Assembly: GCA_014529385.2 (NCBI GenBank)
Contig: CM043969.1
Location: forward strand, 13,775,446 to 13,839,445
Length of the DNA stretch: 64,000 nt
Reading direction: 5' to 3'
Source of the DNA: Adiantum capillus-veneris
Lineage: Eukaryota > Streptophyta > Polypodiopsida > Polypodiales > Pteridaceae
The position numbers were made by a program, and so were the translations under genes. Position 1 is the first letter of the stretch; the number at the start of each line of letters is the position of its first letter. Positions 46,860 through 56,260 of this stretch are shown here, piece after piece. A model generated the notes under the pieces. The model made no database searches. It was not told the origin of the DNA and saw nothing but the letters and a program-made list of their open reading frames with translations.

Positions 46860-48115
46860 GTCTGTTGTACGACAGAGGGTGTTTACAATACCAAAGAATA
46901 TCTATAAAGTACCAAATCCTAGCTACTATCGAGTGCCAAATCCTATCCATAGAGTTTAAAACCCTCTCTATAGAGTACTAAAACCTAATTATCCAATACC
47001 AATGCCTATGTATAGAGAACCAAAGTCTATTTATATAGTACCAAACTCAACAGATACCACCAAAGCCTCTCTATAGAGTACCAAATCCTATCACTATAGG
47101 ACCATGATCTATTTATAGGGTACCCCACACTTTTGATAGTATGAAAGCCTATATGTAGAGTACCAAAGGCTATCTATGGAGTGCCAAAGCACATCTATAG
47201 AGTACCAAATCCGGTGTATCGAGTACCAAAGCCTATGTATGGAGTACCAAATCCGGTATATCGAGTACAAAATCCTAGCTATGGAGTGCCAAAGCCTATC
47301 CATAGAGTTTCAAACCCTCTTGATAGAGGACCAATACCTATTTATCCAGCACCAATGCCTATGTATAGAGAACCAAAAACTATTTTCGGAGTACCAAACT
47401 CATCGGCTACCACCAAAGACTATTTGCAGGGTACCAAAGCCAATCACTATAGGACCAAAGTCTATTTACAGGGTACCCCACACTTCTGATAGTACCAAAG
47501 CCTAGATGTAGAGTACCAAATACTGTCTATTGAGTACCAAAGGCTATCTATGGAGTACCAAAGCACATATGTAGAGTACCAAATCCGGTATATCGAGTAC
47601 CAAAGCCTATCTATGGAGTAACAACTCAGATCTGTATAGTACCAAATCCAGTATATCGAGTACAAAATCCTAGCGATCGAGTCCAGAGCCTATCCATAGA
47701 GTTTCAAACCCTCTCGACAAAGTAACAAAAACTATTTATCCAGTACCAATGCCTATATATAGAGAACCAAAGTCTATTTACAGAGTACAAAACTCATCAG
47801 ATACCACCAAAGACTATCTGTAGAGTACCAAATCCTCTCTGAAGAGTACCAGATTCTATCTGTAGAGTACCAAAGCCTACCACTATACGATCAAAGTCTA
47901 TTTACAGGGTACCCCACACTTCTGATAGTACCAAAGCCTATATGTAGAGTACCAAACTCATCGGATACCACCAAAGACTATCTGTAGAGTACCAAATCCT
48001 CTCTGAAGAGTACTAGATCCTATCTATAGAGTACCAAAGACTATATGTAGAGTATCAAATAATATCTATAGAGTACCAAAGCCTACCAACAGTACCGAAT
48101 CTATGATACCAGCTT
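46860..48115 (+). repeat. 21-bp AGTACCAAAGCCTATCTATAG minisatellite
   Basis: About 1.25 kb of degenerate units close to AGTACCAAA-CCTATCTATAG, period about 21 bp. A longer order is visible: AGGGTACCCCACACTT recurs at about 47116, 47474 and 47903. Frames through it code for spurious seven-residue repeats (YSIDRLW type). It stops just before the transposase-like exon that begins at 48193, so it may fill the upstream intron. Confidence 0.85.
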
Positions 48116-48192
48116 TGGCACGTCTGCAGTAGTGGAATTTTACCAGTACCATGAAGTTGGTTTTTCTGAATTGTTTTGATTTTGTGCCATAG

Positions 48193-50149
48193 GTTGAGCT
48201 GTACCAAAGATTTAAGAAGGCTCACCCAACAGTGGTAGTGTCTCATAGATGCTTTGAGACATTGAAGCCATACTTTGTACGGAAGTTGAAGGACAGAAAT
48301 ACTGATGATGTGTGCTTCATGTGCAGATGCTCTATTTCAAAGAGGCCCTTAATCAAATGCGGCAGAACAAGTTTGGGCACCATGAGAAGGGTCACCTTTG
48401 CACTTTGCTCCATTTGTTGCAGAGGTGATGAGAGAGGAACATGTTTTGCAAACCAAGCACTATGTTAGCACATCACCGGTATGTGGAAATCCATCATGTT
48501 CCCAAAGCCTCCAAATTGTGAATACCATGCAAAGAAATGCTTGATGGGGCATTGCTCACAATGTGGAGTACGGAGGTTGACATTTTGTCCCGAATGAGAT
48601 AGCAGAGGATAGCAAGGAAGTGTCTGTGAAAGTTTTCATGAAGGTTGGAACAGGACAGGTTCACGAAGGTGGGAGTGAGAAGAAGAGAAAGGACTTGATT
48701 GTGCAACGGATTAAAAGTGGGACTTTTCTTAGCCTATTTTCAGCCCATCTGACAGGCTTCATCAAGCACAACTTTGTCTTCCGCTAGCAAGCCCAACAAT
48801 TCAAGGAATGTTTGCAGAATTTTCCTGGCAACGTTGTAGTATCTGTTATTGACTTTGCGGAGAATTATTCCTTTAAAGTTCACAATGAAATTCAGTCGAT
48901 GCATTGGTGGTCTACCCAAGTCACAATACTTGTGCACATCACTTATTTAAGAAATGCAGCAGGTGATACACAGAAGACGCTACACTTCTACATATCGGAT
49001 GACAAGCAGCATGACACATTGTTTGTACAAAATTGTTTCTTGTTGCATGACAAGTGGCTGAAAGAACGAGGACATTCTCTGCAACAACATTGGGTTTGGT
49101 CAGATGGTGCTGCTTCCCAATTCAAGGCCCGTAGACCTTACTATTTTGTGGCCAAGTACTATCAAATGATAGGCTTGCACATGATGCATAACTTCTCTGC
49201 ATCCGGCCATGGAAAAGGTGAGCATGATGCGGCAGGGGCAGTCATCAAGAGAACTTTGATGCATGAGGAATTGAAACCACATGACTGGCGTATGAAGTGT
49301 GCAGTCGATGTTGTTAACTTTTTGAAAGCAAATTTTCAGCCAAGAGAACAGTCTCAGAGGTGTAATACACAAAGAGTCTTTTGGCTTATTGGTGCGGATG
49401 AAGTGCAGCGCAGTCTGCAATGGTATTGTGAGCGCATCGTTGGCTCCCACTCATTTCATTGTGCTGATGGCTATTCACAGGACAACCGCACCGCCATACG
49501 CTTTCGATCACTTTCATGCTTTTGTGATCCGTGTATGCGTGGGTTGTGGAGAAGATATAGGAACAGAATGCACATTGAAGAATGGAAATGTTTTTGCATC
49601 AAACCATTTCCAAAGTCCGGGGATACAATTAGGGATGATGAATCAGATGACGAGGAGGGTGGAGATTCAACATCGATTCCGATGAGCCAAGTGTCCAACC
49701 TGCCACTATATGAAGGATGCCTTGAAATGTTAAGTGGCATGCTGTCCATAGGGGATAATTTTGCAGTGAAAGTAGCTGAGCCAAACGAAGACTTCTACAT
49801 TATCAAATGCACAGAAGTGTTGTACCAAATAGTGAAAGCACAAAAGGATAAATGGCATAACAAAATTGTTAGAGGAGGGAAGGTTGTTGAAGGCTTCTTT
49901 TATGGACAAGTTGAAGGAAAAGCTGATACATACCGGCTATTGGATCACACATCTCTGGTAATGATCTACTCACATCTTGTTAGGGCCAAACGTTTCCCGA
50001 TGGAGCCTATTGCAGGAACCCTAGGTCAAATTTTGCAATACAAGTTGTCTACTGAAGTATATGAGAGGATATACAATAGCATGCCATATCATGATGATGA
50101 GAGCGATGAAGGTGCGTCCATGTTACTTGAGAGCAATGAGAAGCCCTAA
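48193..50149 (+). pseudogene. Transposase-like protein, unnamed family, with frameshifts
   Basis: The first exon visible starts after an acceptor-like CATAG at 48192: HRCFETLKPYFVRKLKDRNT, then Cys residues and, after a frameshift, LYFKEALNQMRQNKFG. A zinc-like block NCEYHAKKCLMGHCSQCG lies near 48515-48575. After another shift and an in-frame TAG at 48785 the last 445 codons (48812-50149) are open. That part has DFAENYSF (D14), WVWSDGAASQF (D98) and SGHGKGEHDAAGA (E137/D139), spaced like an RNase H-fold DDE catalytic core. It is followed by a Cys/His-rich part and a C-terminal domain ending HLVRAKRFPMEP. Similar proteins with a D-F-x-E-N-Y box are known to me from repeated genes in animals and seed-free plants, but without an established name. 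Transposase function is inference. Confidence 0.65.
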
Positions 50150-50160
50150 TTGAACAACTC

Positions 50161-50203
50161 AATCCGGTAGTCAATAGTACCAAATCCGGTAGTCAATAGT
50201 ACC
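50161..50203 (+). repeat. 21-bp repeat, two copies, after the transposase stop
   Basis: AATCCGGTAGTCAATAGTACC occurs twice head to tail, 12 bases after the stop codon. Confidence 0.85.
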
Positions 50204-50206
50204 AAG

Positions 50207-50560
50207 TGTATTCCGCACTATGTGCTTTTTAGTTACTGAGTCAACTTGATTTTTTGGCCCTGAGACTTATCTGTTCTCTCTATCTAGTTCTGTGTTGGTA
50301 TGTTACCTTTCATTACATTACTGTTTCAGTTGTCCTCACTATATGTGCATTAAAGTACCAAATTTAGTACTTTTTGGTACTGTTGAACTTGGGTTCACGT
50401 CTCTCCACTATTACAGTACCAATTTGGTACTTTTTGGTACTGTTGAACTTGGGTGCATGTCTGTCCACTATTACAGTACCAAATTTGGTACTTTTTGGTA
50501 CTATTGAACTTGGGTGCACGTCTGTCCACTTTTACAGTACCAATTTGGTACTTCTTAAAC
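50207..50560 (+). repeat. Left arm of the inverted repeat around the phosphatase gene
   Basis: From TGTATTCCGCACTATGTG onward this is the reverse complement of 52090-52375 at roughly 90-95 percent by eye for over 200 bp. It includes TTGATTTTTTGGCCCTGAG and TTCAGTTGTCCTCACTATAT. The arm starts 57 bp past the transposase stop codon. Confidence 0.88.
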
Positions 50561-50850
50561 TTGCTGTATCACTTATGGTTTCTTTATTGCTCTATCTGGT
50601 TCTGTGTTAGTATGTTACCTTTCATTACATTACTGTTTCAGTTGTCCTCACTATATCTCTACTTTTTGGTACTGTTGAACTTGGGTGCACGTCTTTCCAC
50701 TATTATAGTACCAAATTTGGTACTTTTTGGTACTGTTGAACTTGGGTGCACGTCTGTCCACTATTACAGTACCAAATTTGGTACTTTTTGGTATTGTTGA
50801 ACTTGGGTGCACATCTATCCACTATTACAAAACCAATTTGGTACTTCTTG
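50345..50850 (+). repeat. About 63-bp array with TACCAAATTTGGTA palindromes
   Basis: Units of about 63 bp each contain CAGTACCAAATTTGGTAC, TTTTTGGTACTGTTGAACTT and a CACGTCTGTCCACTATTA tail. There are about five to six copies, interrupted by a partial second copy of the arm's CTATCTGGTTCTGTGTTAG sequence at about 50595. The other arm has only one unit, so this arm expanded. Confidence 0.85.
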
Positions 50851-51166
50851 AACTTGCTGTATCACTTATGGTTTACTTTATTTCTTGGTATTTTTTAGTT
50901 TGTCTATTTGTATTTGATACGACCACCTTGAGCAATGTCTAGAACTACGTTGATAAAATGAAAGGTATGCCAAACATAGATGCTATCTGCCTCAAAAACT
51001 AAAATGTTGGGCAACCTGGCTAGCTCCAAGAGGTTTCAACAGAATTAGTCAGAGGTTTCAACAGTAGAGACCAAGATACCAAGACAGTCTGAACAAGAAA
51101 AGTGGTTTTCCATATGTATAATATCGGGTTACAAAATTCCACTATTTACATGATTACGGCAATCTC

Positions 51167-51958
51167 CTACCTCGAGGGATCAAATTTATAGGAGTACCCC
51201 TCCATCTGTATGAAGTAATCAGTAATGTACCCATAAATATCATGTTCAGTGTCAAAGACTGGGTTTTTGTGAGTGTACGCTGTTGGGTACCGATCCCTTA
51301 TCCACCCGAGCAACCAAGGCAAAACAAAATCCAGTAAGTAAAACGGGTAATCGGTTCCTACTACCATGGGATCATATGATCGGATTGCCATACAGTTTTC
51401 ATAGTCATGTTTAAGAGACTTGTATCTACAATCATCTACAAGAATAGTGTTGTTGGCATCGCACTTCGGGTGCCTTTCCCACAGCGTCCGTAGCTTCTTC
51501 AGGAAAACGGGCTTATCGCCCATGTCTTTGGGCACAACCGACACCTCCGAAATACGGAGCCGCCATATTTCACAGTCCTCTTGGGAGAGAATATCTGCTA
51601 ATGCCAAAAAATGAGGTTAGAGGTATGCGTAACTTATGTCTTGCAACATTCAAAGCAGACATGCTTTATCTGCAAAATATTTTTGCCTTCTATGGTTGGG
51701 GAAGCACGCGTTCACCATGTGTAATAGTGTTTCCCTTCTACAGGAGCACCACAACACTAGGCTGGCTTTCTGTTTAATCCGTAGGATGAACTGCTCAACA
51801 TCCGGCCTTACAAGACAAATTACATCCTTTTGGAGATAGACTACCCGTGGCATGTGCTCCTTTGGCAGGCACTCAAGTTCCTCAGGGATTTTGCTGCAGC
51901 TGGTTATTAGCACGCCATTAAGATCAAGCACAATCATCCACCCACGTCTAGTAGCCAC
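51167..51958 (-). CDS. FCP1/NLI-interacting-factor-like (HAD family) phosphatase
   Basis: 51958-51650 starts MATRRGWMIVLDLNGVLITS; LDLNGVL fits the HAD motif I (DxDx[T/V]) with the second Asp as Asn, a variant I also know from plant FCP1-like proteins. It continues with LVRPDVEQFILRIKQ and LVLWCSCRRETLLHMV. 51607-51167 carries SQEDC, GDKPVFLKKLRTLWE and the motif ILVDDCRYKSL, then the family-typical SYDP. The pieces are in the same frame. A 63-bp intron is possible between them (GT at 51655, CTAAC and AG before 51593); otherwise two stops interrupt it. These enzymes remove phosphate from Ser/Thr, classically on RNA polymerase II tails. The gene lies between two inverted repeat arms in the TACCAAA element, so it may be carried cargo. 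With Asn at the acid/base Asp, activity is doubtful. Confidence 0.78.
51593..51655 (-). other. Possible 63-bp intron in the phosphatase gene
   Basis: On the minus strand the segment begins GTCTGC, contains CTAAC 23 bases before its end, has a T-rich tract and ends TTAG. Its removal keeps the frame (DKA to DILSQEDC) and eliminates TGA and TAA. It is at the lower size limit for plant introns. Confidence 0.45.
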
Positions 51959-52089
51959 ATCAGGCTACAGCAATGTGCTTGTCGGTGTCTCGCCTAGTCA
52001 CCAACTTACTACAACACCAACAGACATAATGAGTGGGGACAAATACAGAGTGCAAACATCATATCTAAAACAGAAAACTAGACCAAAAA

Positions 52090-52375
52090 CTACCAAATTT
52101 GGTACTGTATTGCATAAGTGATAAGGACTATCCAAAACAGCAAGTTCAAGAAGTACCAAATTGGTATTGTAATAGTGGATAGACGTGCATCCAAGTTCAA
52201 CAGTACCAAAAGTACCAAATTTGGTACTTTAATGCACATATAGTGAGGACAACTGAAATAGTAATGTAACGAAAGGTAACATACCAACACAGAACCAGAT
52301 AGAGAGAACAGATAAAGCTCAGGGCCAAAAAATCAAGTTGACTCAGTTACTAAAAAACACATAGTGCGGAATACA
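52090..52375 (-). repeat. Right arm of the inverted repeat
   Basis: Reverse complement of the sequence beginning at 50207, ending at 52375 (GTGCGGAATACA). It carries a single 63-bp-type unit. Its outer end is only 15 bases from the last stop codon (52391) of the leftward gene. Confidence 0.88.
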
Positions 52376-53094
52376 ATAGATTCTCACTAGCTACAGTTTG
52401 CATGCACGGGATAATTGATCACGGGCGCGATTGCGCTTCTTTCTCTGCAAACCAAAAAGTTCCTACAGGGTCACGTAATCAGGGGAATCACCTCTCCGCT
52501 TCCAAACAACATCGGTAGCAGTAGAGTCAACGCCCCCGTCGGTGCTGTCCACAACAGTATCATTCACAAGTACTTCTTCCTGATCATCCTTGGCCTCCCT
52601 CCAATCTTTGTTGCCTTCCGACCCCTCTTTGGCCTCCCCTTCACTCCCCTTTGTGGTTTCCACCCCCTCCCCAACACCCCCCTTTGTGGCTTCTTCCTCC
52701 ATCCCTTTGGGTTCTTCCTCTTACTTCTTGGCCGTTGCATCATCGAGCTTTGTGTTGGCAGCATCCTGGCTTTCCTCCGCATCCAACTCCACAACAACAT
52801 GGACTTTACCTTCCTCCTTGTCCTTAGTCTTTTTACCATCTCTGGCCTCCTCCTCACTTTCACTTTCGCTGTCAAATGTCTTTTTATCATCTTTGGCCTC
52901 CTCCTCACTTTTACTTTCGCTGTCACCTGTTGCCTCACATCTTTGCCCCGTCACGTTGTCTTTCGCTACAGACTCACCTTGCTTCAAATCATGGAGAACA
53001 TCTCATATCTCCCTTGTCACCTCATCCACATCCCATATTCAACTAGCAACCAACTTTGTGGCGTGCTAGTCAGCAACTGCAGTATCCTGCTCCT

Positions 53095-53190
53095 CTGCAA
53101 ACACAAAGAAAGACAGCACATACTAACTTGTATGAAAACCTCAGTGAGTTGCAAGTGCGCATATGTATTCAAAAATGCACACATACTTAC
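53095..53190 (-). other. Intron between exons C and D
   Basis: On the minus strand, donor A|GTAAGTATGTG and acceptor TTTGCAG|AGGAG. The phases match (AAG across the junction). Confidence 0.7.
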
Positions 53191-53542
53191 TCTTGACAAC
53201 TTGAAGCCCACTAGCCCAGAACATTGCCAAATCAGAGATTACCATATTACAACCTCGCTTGACACACTGATCCCTGCTTTGTAACAGAGCATTGAAGCAC
53301 AAGGGATGATACTGGTGTTGGCACTCTAACATGAAGATTCTGACTACATGTGCGCACTCCAAGGGCTCACCGCATGCAACACACAGACCAAACACCGGGA
53401 TCACATTTACCGAATCATTAAATTGGGGCCTAGGATATAGCAGGAACCTCTTTCCAAGCCTGATATCAGACAACATCTCCTTCACAAATAGGGTATGCTC
53501 TTGACCTTCCTTCCATTTTTTCTCCAGAGTGTCATACTCAGC

Positions 53543-54605
53543 CTGTTGACAACCAGCGGTCCCAATTAGTTTCAAAAACTACCAAGAAGTGATACCGAGA
53601 CTGGTACTTCTAAGTACTGTACTACCAAACAGAACCCAAACTACGGAAACCACCAAAACTACCAAAAACTACCAAACTCGGGAATCATATAGTACCAAAA
53701 ACATATAAATACCCTCAATTCAGAACTAAACTACCCAAACCTTATCAAAACTACCAAAAGCCACTTTTTGGAGCACTTTCAAACAGTACCTAAAAGTACC
53801 AAAACTACCAAAGCCACTTTTTGCAGCACTTTCAAATAGTACCTAAAAGTACCAAAACTACCAAAGCCACTTTTTGCAGCACTTTCAAATAGTACCTAAA
53901 AGTACCAAAACTACCAAAATCAAACTACCAAAGCCACTTTTTGCAGCACTTTCAAATAGTACCTAAAAATACCAAAACTACCAAAGACACTTTTTGCAGC
54001 ACTTTCAAATAGTACCTTAAAGTACCAAAACCACTTTTTGGAGCACTTTCAAGCAGTACCTAAAAGTTCCAAAAGTACCAAAACTCCCAAAACGACCAAA
54101 ATCAAACTTTCAAATAGTACCAAAACAACCAAAACTACCAAGACTACCAAAGAAACACTTTTTGCAGCACTTTCAAAAACTACCTTCAAGTACCAAAACT
54201 ACCAAAATTACCAAAATCAAAATACCAATTACACTTTTGCAGCACTTTCAAATAGTACCTAAAAGTAACAAAACTAGCAAAACTACCAAAGCTGTCAGAA
54301 TAAAACTACCATAACACTTTTTGCAGCACTTTCAAAAAGTACCAAAACTACCAAAAAGTACCAGAAATACCAAACCATAAGACAGAAGGAAACCATAAAC
54401 TACCTAGAATAAAAATAGTTCTACCATAAGTACCTAACAATACCAATCCCACCAAACCAAGCATAAACAGTTCTATCAAAAGTACCTAACACTACCAATC
54501 CCACCAAACCAAGCATAAAAAATTCTACTAAAGGTACCTAACACTACCAATCCCACCAAACCAAGCATAAATAGTTCTACCAAAAAATCCCAAAACTACC
54601 AGCAC
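53543..54605 (-). repeat. 1,063-bp intron made of TACCAAAA minisatellite
   Basis: On the minus strand the donor is CAACAG|GTGCTGG (54606/54605) and the acceptor is TTGTCAACAG|GCTGAG (53543/53542), both phase 0, joining EILEQQ to AEYDTLEKKW within a coiled-coil pattern. Nearly the whole intron is repeats of TACCAAAACTACCAAA. A longer unit (GCCACTTTTTGCAGCACTTTCAAATAG plus TACCTAAAAG) recurs every 60-80 bp. Confidence 0.8.
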
Positions 54606-55639
54606 CTGTTGCTCTAGAATCTCCTTGTCGAGCAATGACCTATCTTCATTGATTCCGTATCGGCGTAGCATCCTTTGACTGGCAACCAAATCACCTTCTA
54701 TCACATTGATTTCTGCGTCATTGCCAGTGTTGGCCTCTCTCAGTGTTTCCAGCTGGGTCTCATATTCCTTGATGTCATCCATAATCTGCTTGACAAGTTT
54801 ATTGGAACCCTCCGCCCCAAGAGTGTTTCCTTCTTCTGCTTCAGAGACATTGTCAGCTCTTTCAGCCTATCGGCTACCCCCACACATGTCCGAGGGACTC
54901 TCCTAACCATAGCTTCAAGGTCCGCAATATAATCAGGTATCTTCTCCTCATGACATTGTGGGGGGACTTTCTTTGCAAGGGGCATACTACAGATTGGTGT
55001 AAGTCGGGGCTTCTTGGTATTTGACGTGTGGCCTCCTTGGGACGCACCGTTTGCCTACGCCAATTCTCAACCTTCTTTTCCAATCCTCTTGGTCGGGAGC
55101 AACACATGTTGAGTACACTCTCACCAAACATGGCCCATGCAACCCCGTGGCCCACAGGGTCCTTTGTGGCTGCATGACACTTTTCATATGCAAAATAGAG
55201 GGAAAATTTTGTAGTGATCTCCCCACATGATGGTGGGGCTCGGTACACCTTATGGAACAGGAACCTGCATTCATCCTGAATCCGTGCCTGCACGTGATTT
55301 AAGAAAATCTTTGTCTTCTTCTGGCTAGAATGTCTGAATACAGTGAGCCACTAGTCATCGGGGATGTCATCTTCCGTGGCATCCTTTGGTAGCACCCCCT
55401 CCATGCTCAATCCATACTCATCATGAAGCTCTTGTGCTGCATAACAGAACTTTGTCAAGATAAGGTACTCCTCCATCTTGTTTTTTCCTGCGATGTGGAA
55501 ACAACACGCAAGTAAAGACATGCCCTCATTCCAGTAGTCCAAACACCTGATTAATCACCCTATATGCCTCATTCCAGTTGTGCAAAACAAAACACATGGA
55601 ATGAAATGAATGTATCTCATTCAGGTGACAATTGCAAAA

Positions 55640-55730
55640 TTCAGTTGTGTACAGAGCCAAATTTGGTAGTGGTTAGTATCAAAATGGTACTGGTTAGTAC
55701 CAAATTTGGTTATGCTGACAGCCCTACGGA
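55640..55730 (+). repeat. Right-hand TACCAAATTTGG words of the element
   Basis: GCCAAATTTGGTAG, ATGGTACTGGTTAG and TACCAAATTTGGTT lie between exons A and B, in the presumed first intron of the leftward gene. Confidence 0.6.
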
Positions 55731-56260
55731 GCTTCAACTTTGTGCTATGCTCATGCACAACATATACTGATTTTTGCACTTGCATGCATGCAAGTTAGCA
55801 ATCTAAAGAGCAGCTTATCCATGTAACTTTGTAACTTTGTAACTTTGTAACTTTCCTAAACCCTAAATTCCTAAGAAAATCCCAAACATGCACATGTACT
55901 TGCTGCATGAAAAAAAAAGCAAATGCAGACCTCATCAGATAAAAGACATGCAGAAGTTTGCACGCATGGAAAAGAAAATGGTAAATCACTAGAAAACGCA
56001 GAGCTCTCATAGCACCTACCTTTAGATGTTGTAGATGACCGTGGAGTCTCATCATCGGCAAAAAGAGGTCCAGGCTTAAATGAAGTCTCCAGGGACATAG
56101 CAGGTTTCTCCCTCTCACAAAGGAGGCCCCCTTGCTAGCCCTCGCATTTGGGGTGTCGATGTTCCGAGGGAATTTTGCATCCATTGTCCTCTTCTTCTTC
56201 TTCCCATTGTTCCGTGATGCTTTGGCTGCTGATTTCCTAGGTGGCATCCTCATCTTCCTG

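Larger units (their letters stand above)
52391..56253 (-). pseudogene. Multi-exon gene: basic N-terminus, coiled coil, RING-like finger, acidic tail
   Basis: Exon A (56253-56020) starts MRMPPRKSAAKASRN and is basic; a break at a G5 run (56127-56131) shifts it to a second frame that ends at donor GTAGGT. Exon B (55546-54606) has GMSLLACCFHIAGKNKMEEY and GEITTKFSLYFAYEKCHA, then a coiled coil (DDIKEYETQLETLREANTG) up to EILEQQ. It carries a TAG (55351) and two probable frameshifts. Exon C (53542-53191) has the finger CVACGEPLECAHVV...CQHQYHPLC...CVKRGC, C-x2-C...C-x-H-x2-H-x2-C...C-x4-C, like a RING-H2. Exon D (53094-52391) continues in frame through five stops with acidic ESESEEEARDGKKTKD and a basic end (LQRKKRNRARDQL). 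A nuclear role is likely; a ubiquitin-ligase role is only suggested by the finger. Exon D's tail could instead be a separate gene. Confidence 0.55.
46840..56260. mobile_element. Candidate large DNA element built on GTACC/TACCAAA repeats
   Basis: From an imperfect palindrome containing GTACCAAATTTGGTA (near 46845-46870) to related words at 55660-55710, almost all non-coding sequence is made of TACCAAA/GGTAC words. They occur around and inside three gene units: a rightward transposase-like gene, a central phosphatase gene and a leftward multi-exon gene. The word family is absent elsewhere in the window. I infer one element or one locus of related elements. Exact ends, inverted termini and target duplication are not established. 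Confidence 0.5.

Noticed and set aside
47109-47665. Repeat proteins with YSIDRLW or EYQSLCIEY units on both strands
   Set aside because: Frames through a 21-bp minisatellite are periodic by construction; no start context or domain.
46860-48115. CRISPR-like array
   Set aside because: Units are directly adjacent and degenerate, with no unique spacers, and the genome is eukaryotic.
51167-51607. Separate gene from 51650-51958
   Set aside because: Both pieces are in the same frame and together give the full FCP1-like motif order.
52415-53284. 289-codon plus-strand open frame, rich in Phe, Leu and Ser
   Set aside because: It is the antisense of the acidic exon and RING exon. Glu-rich codons read backward give open Phe/Leu/Ser frames.
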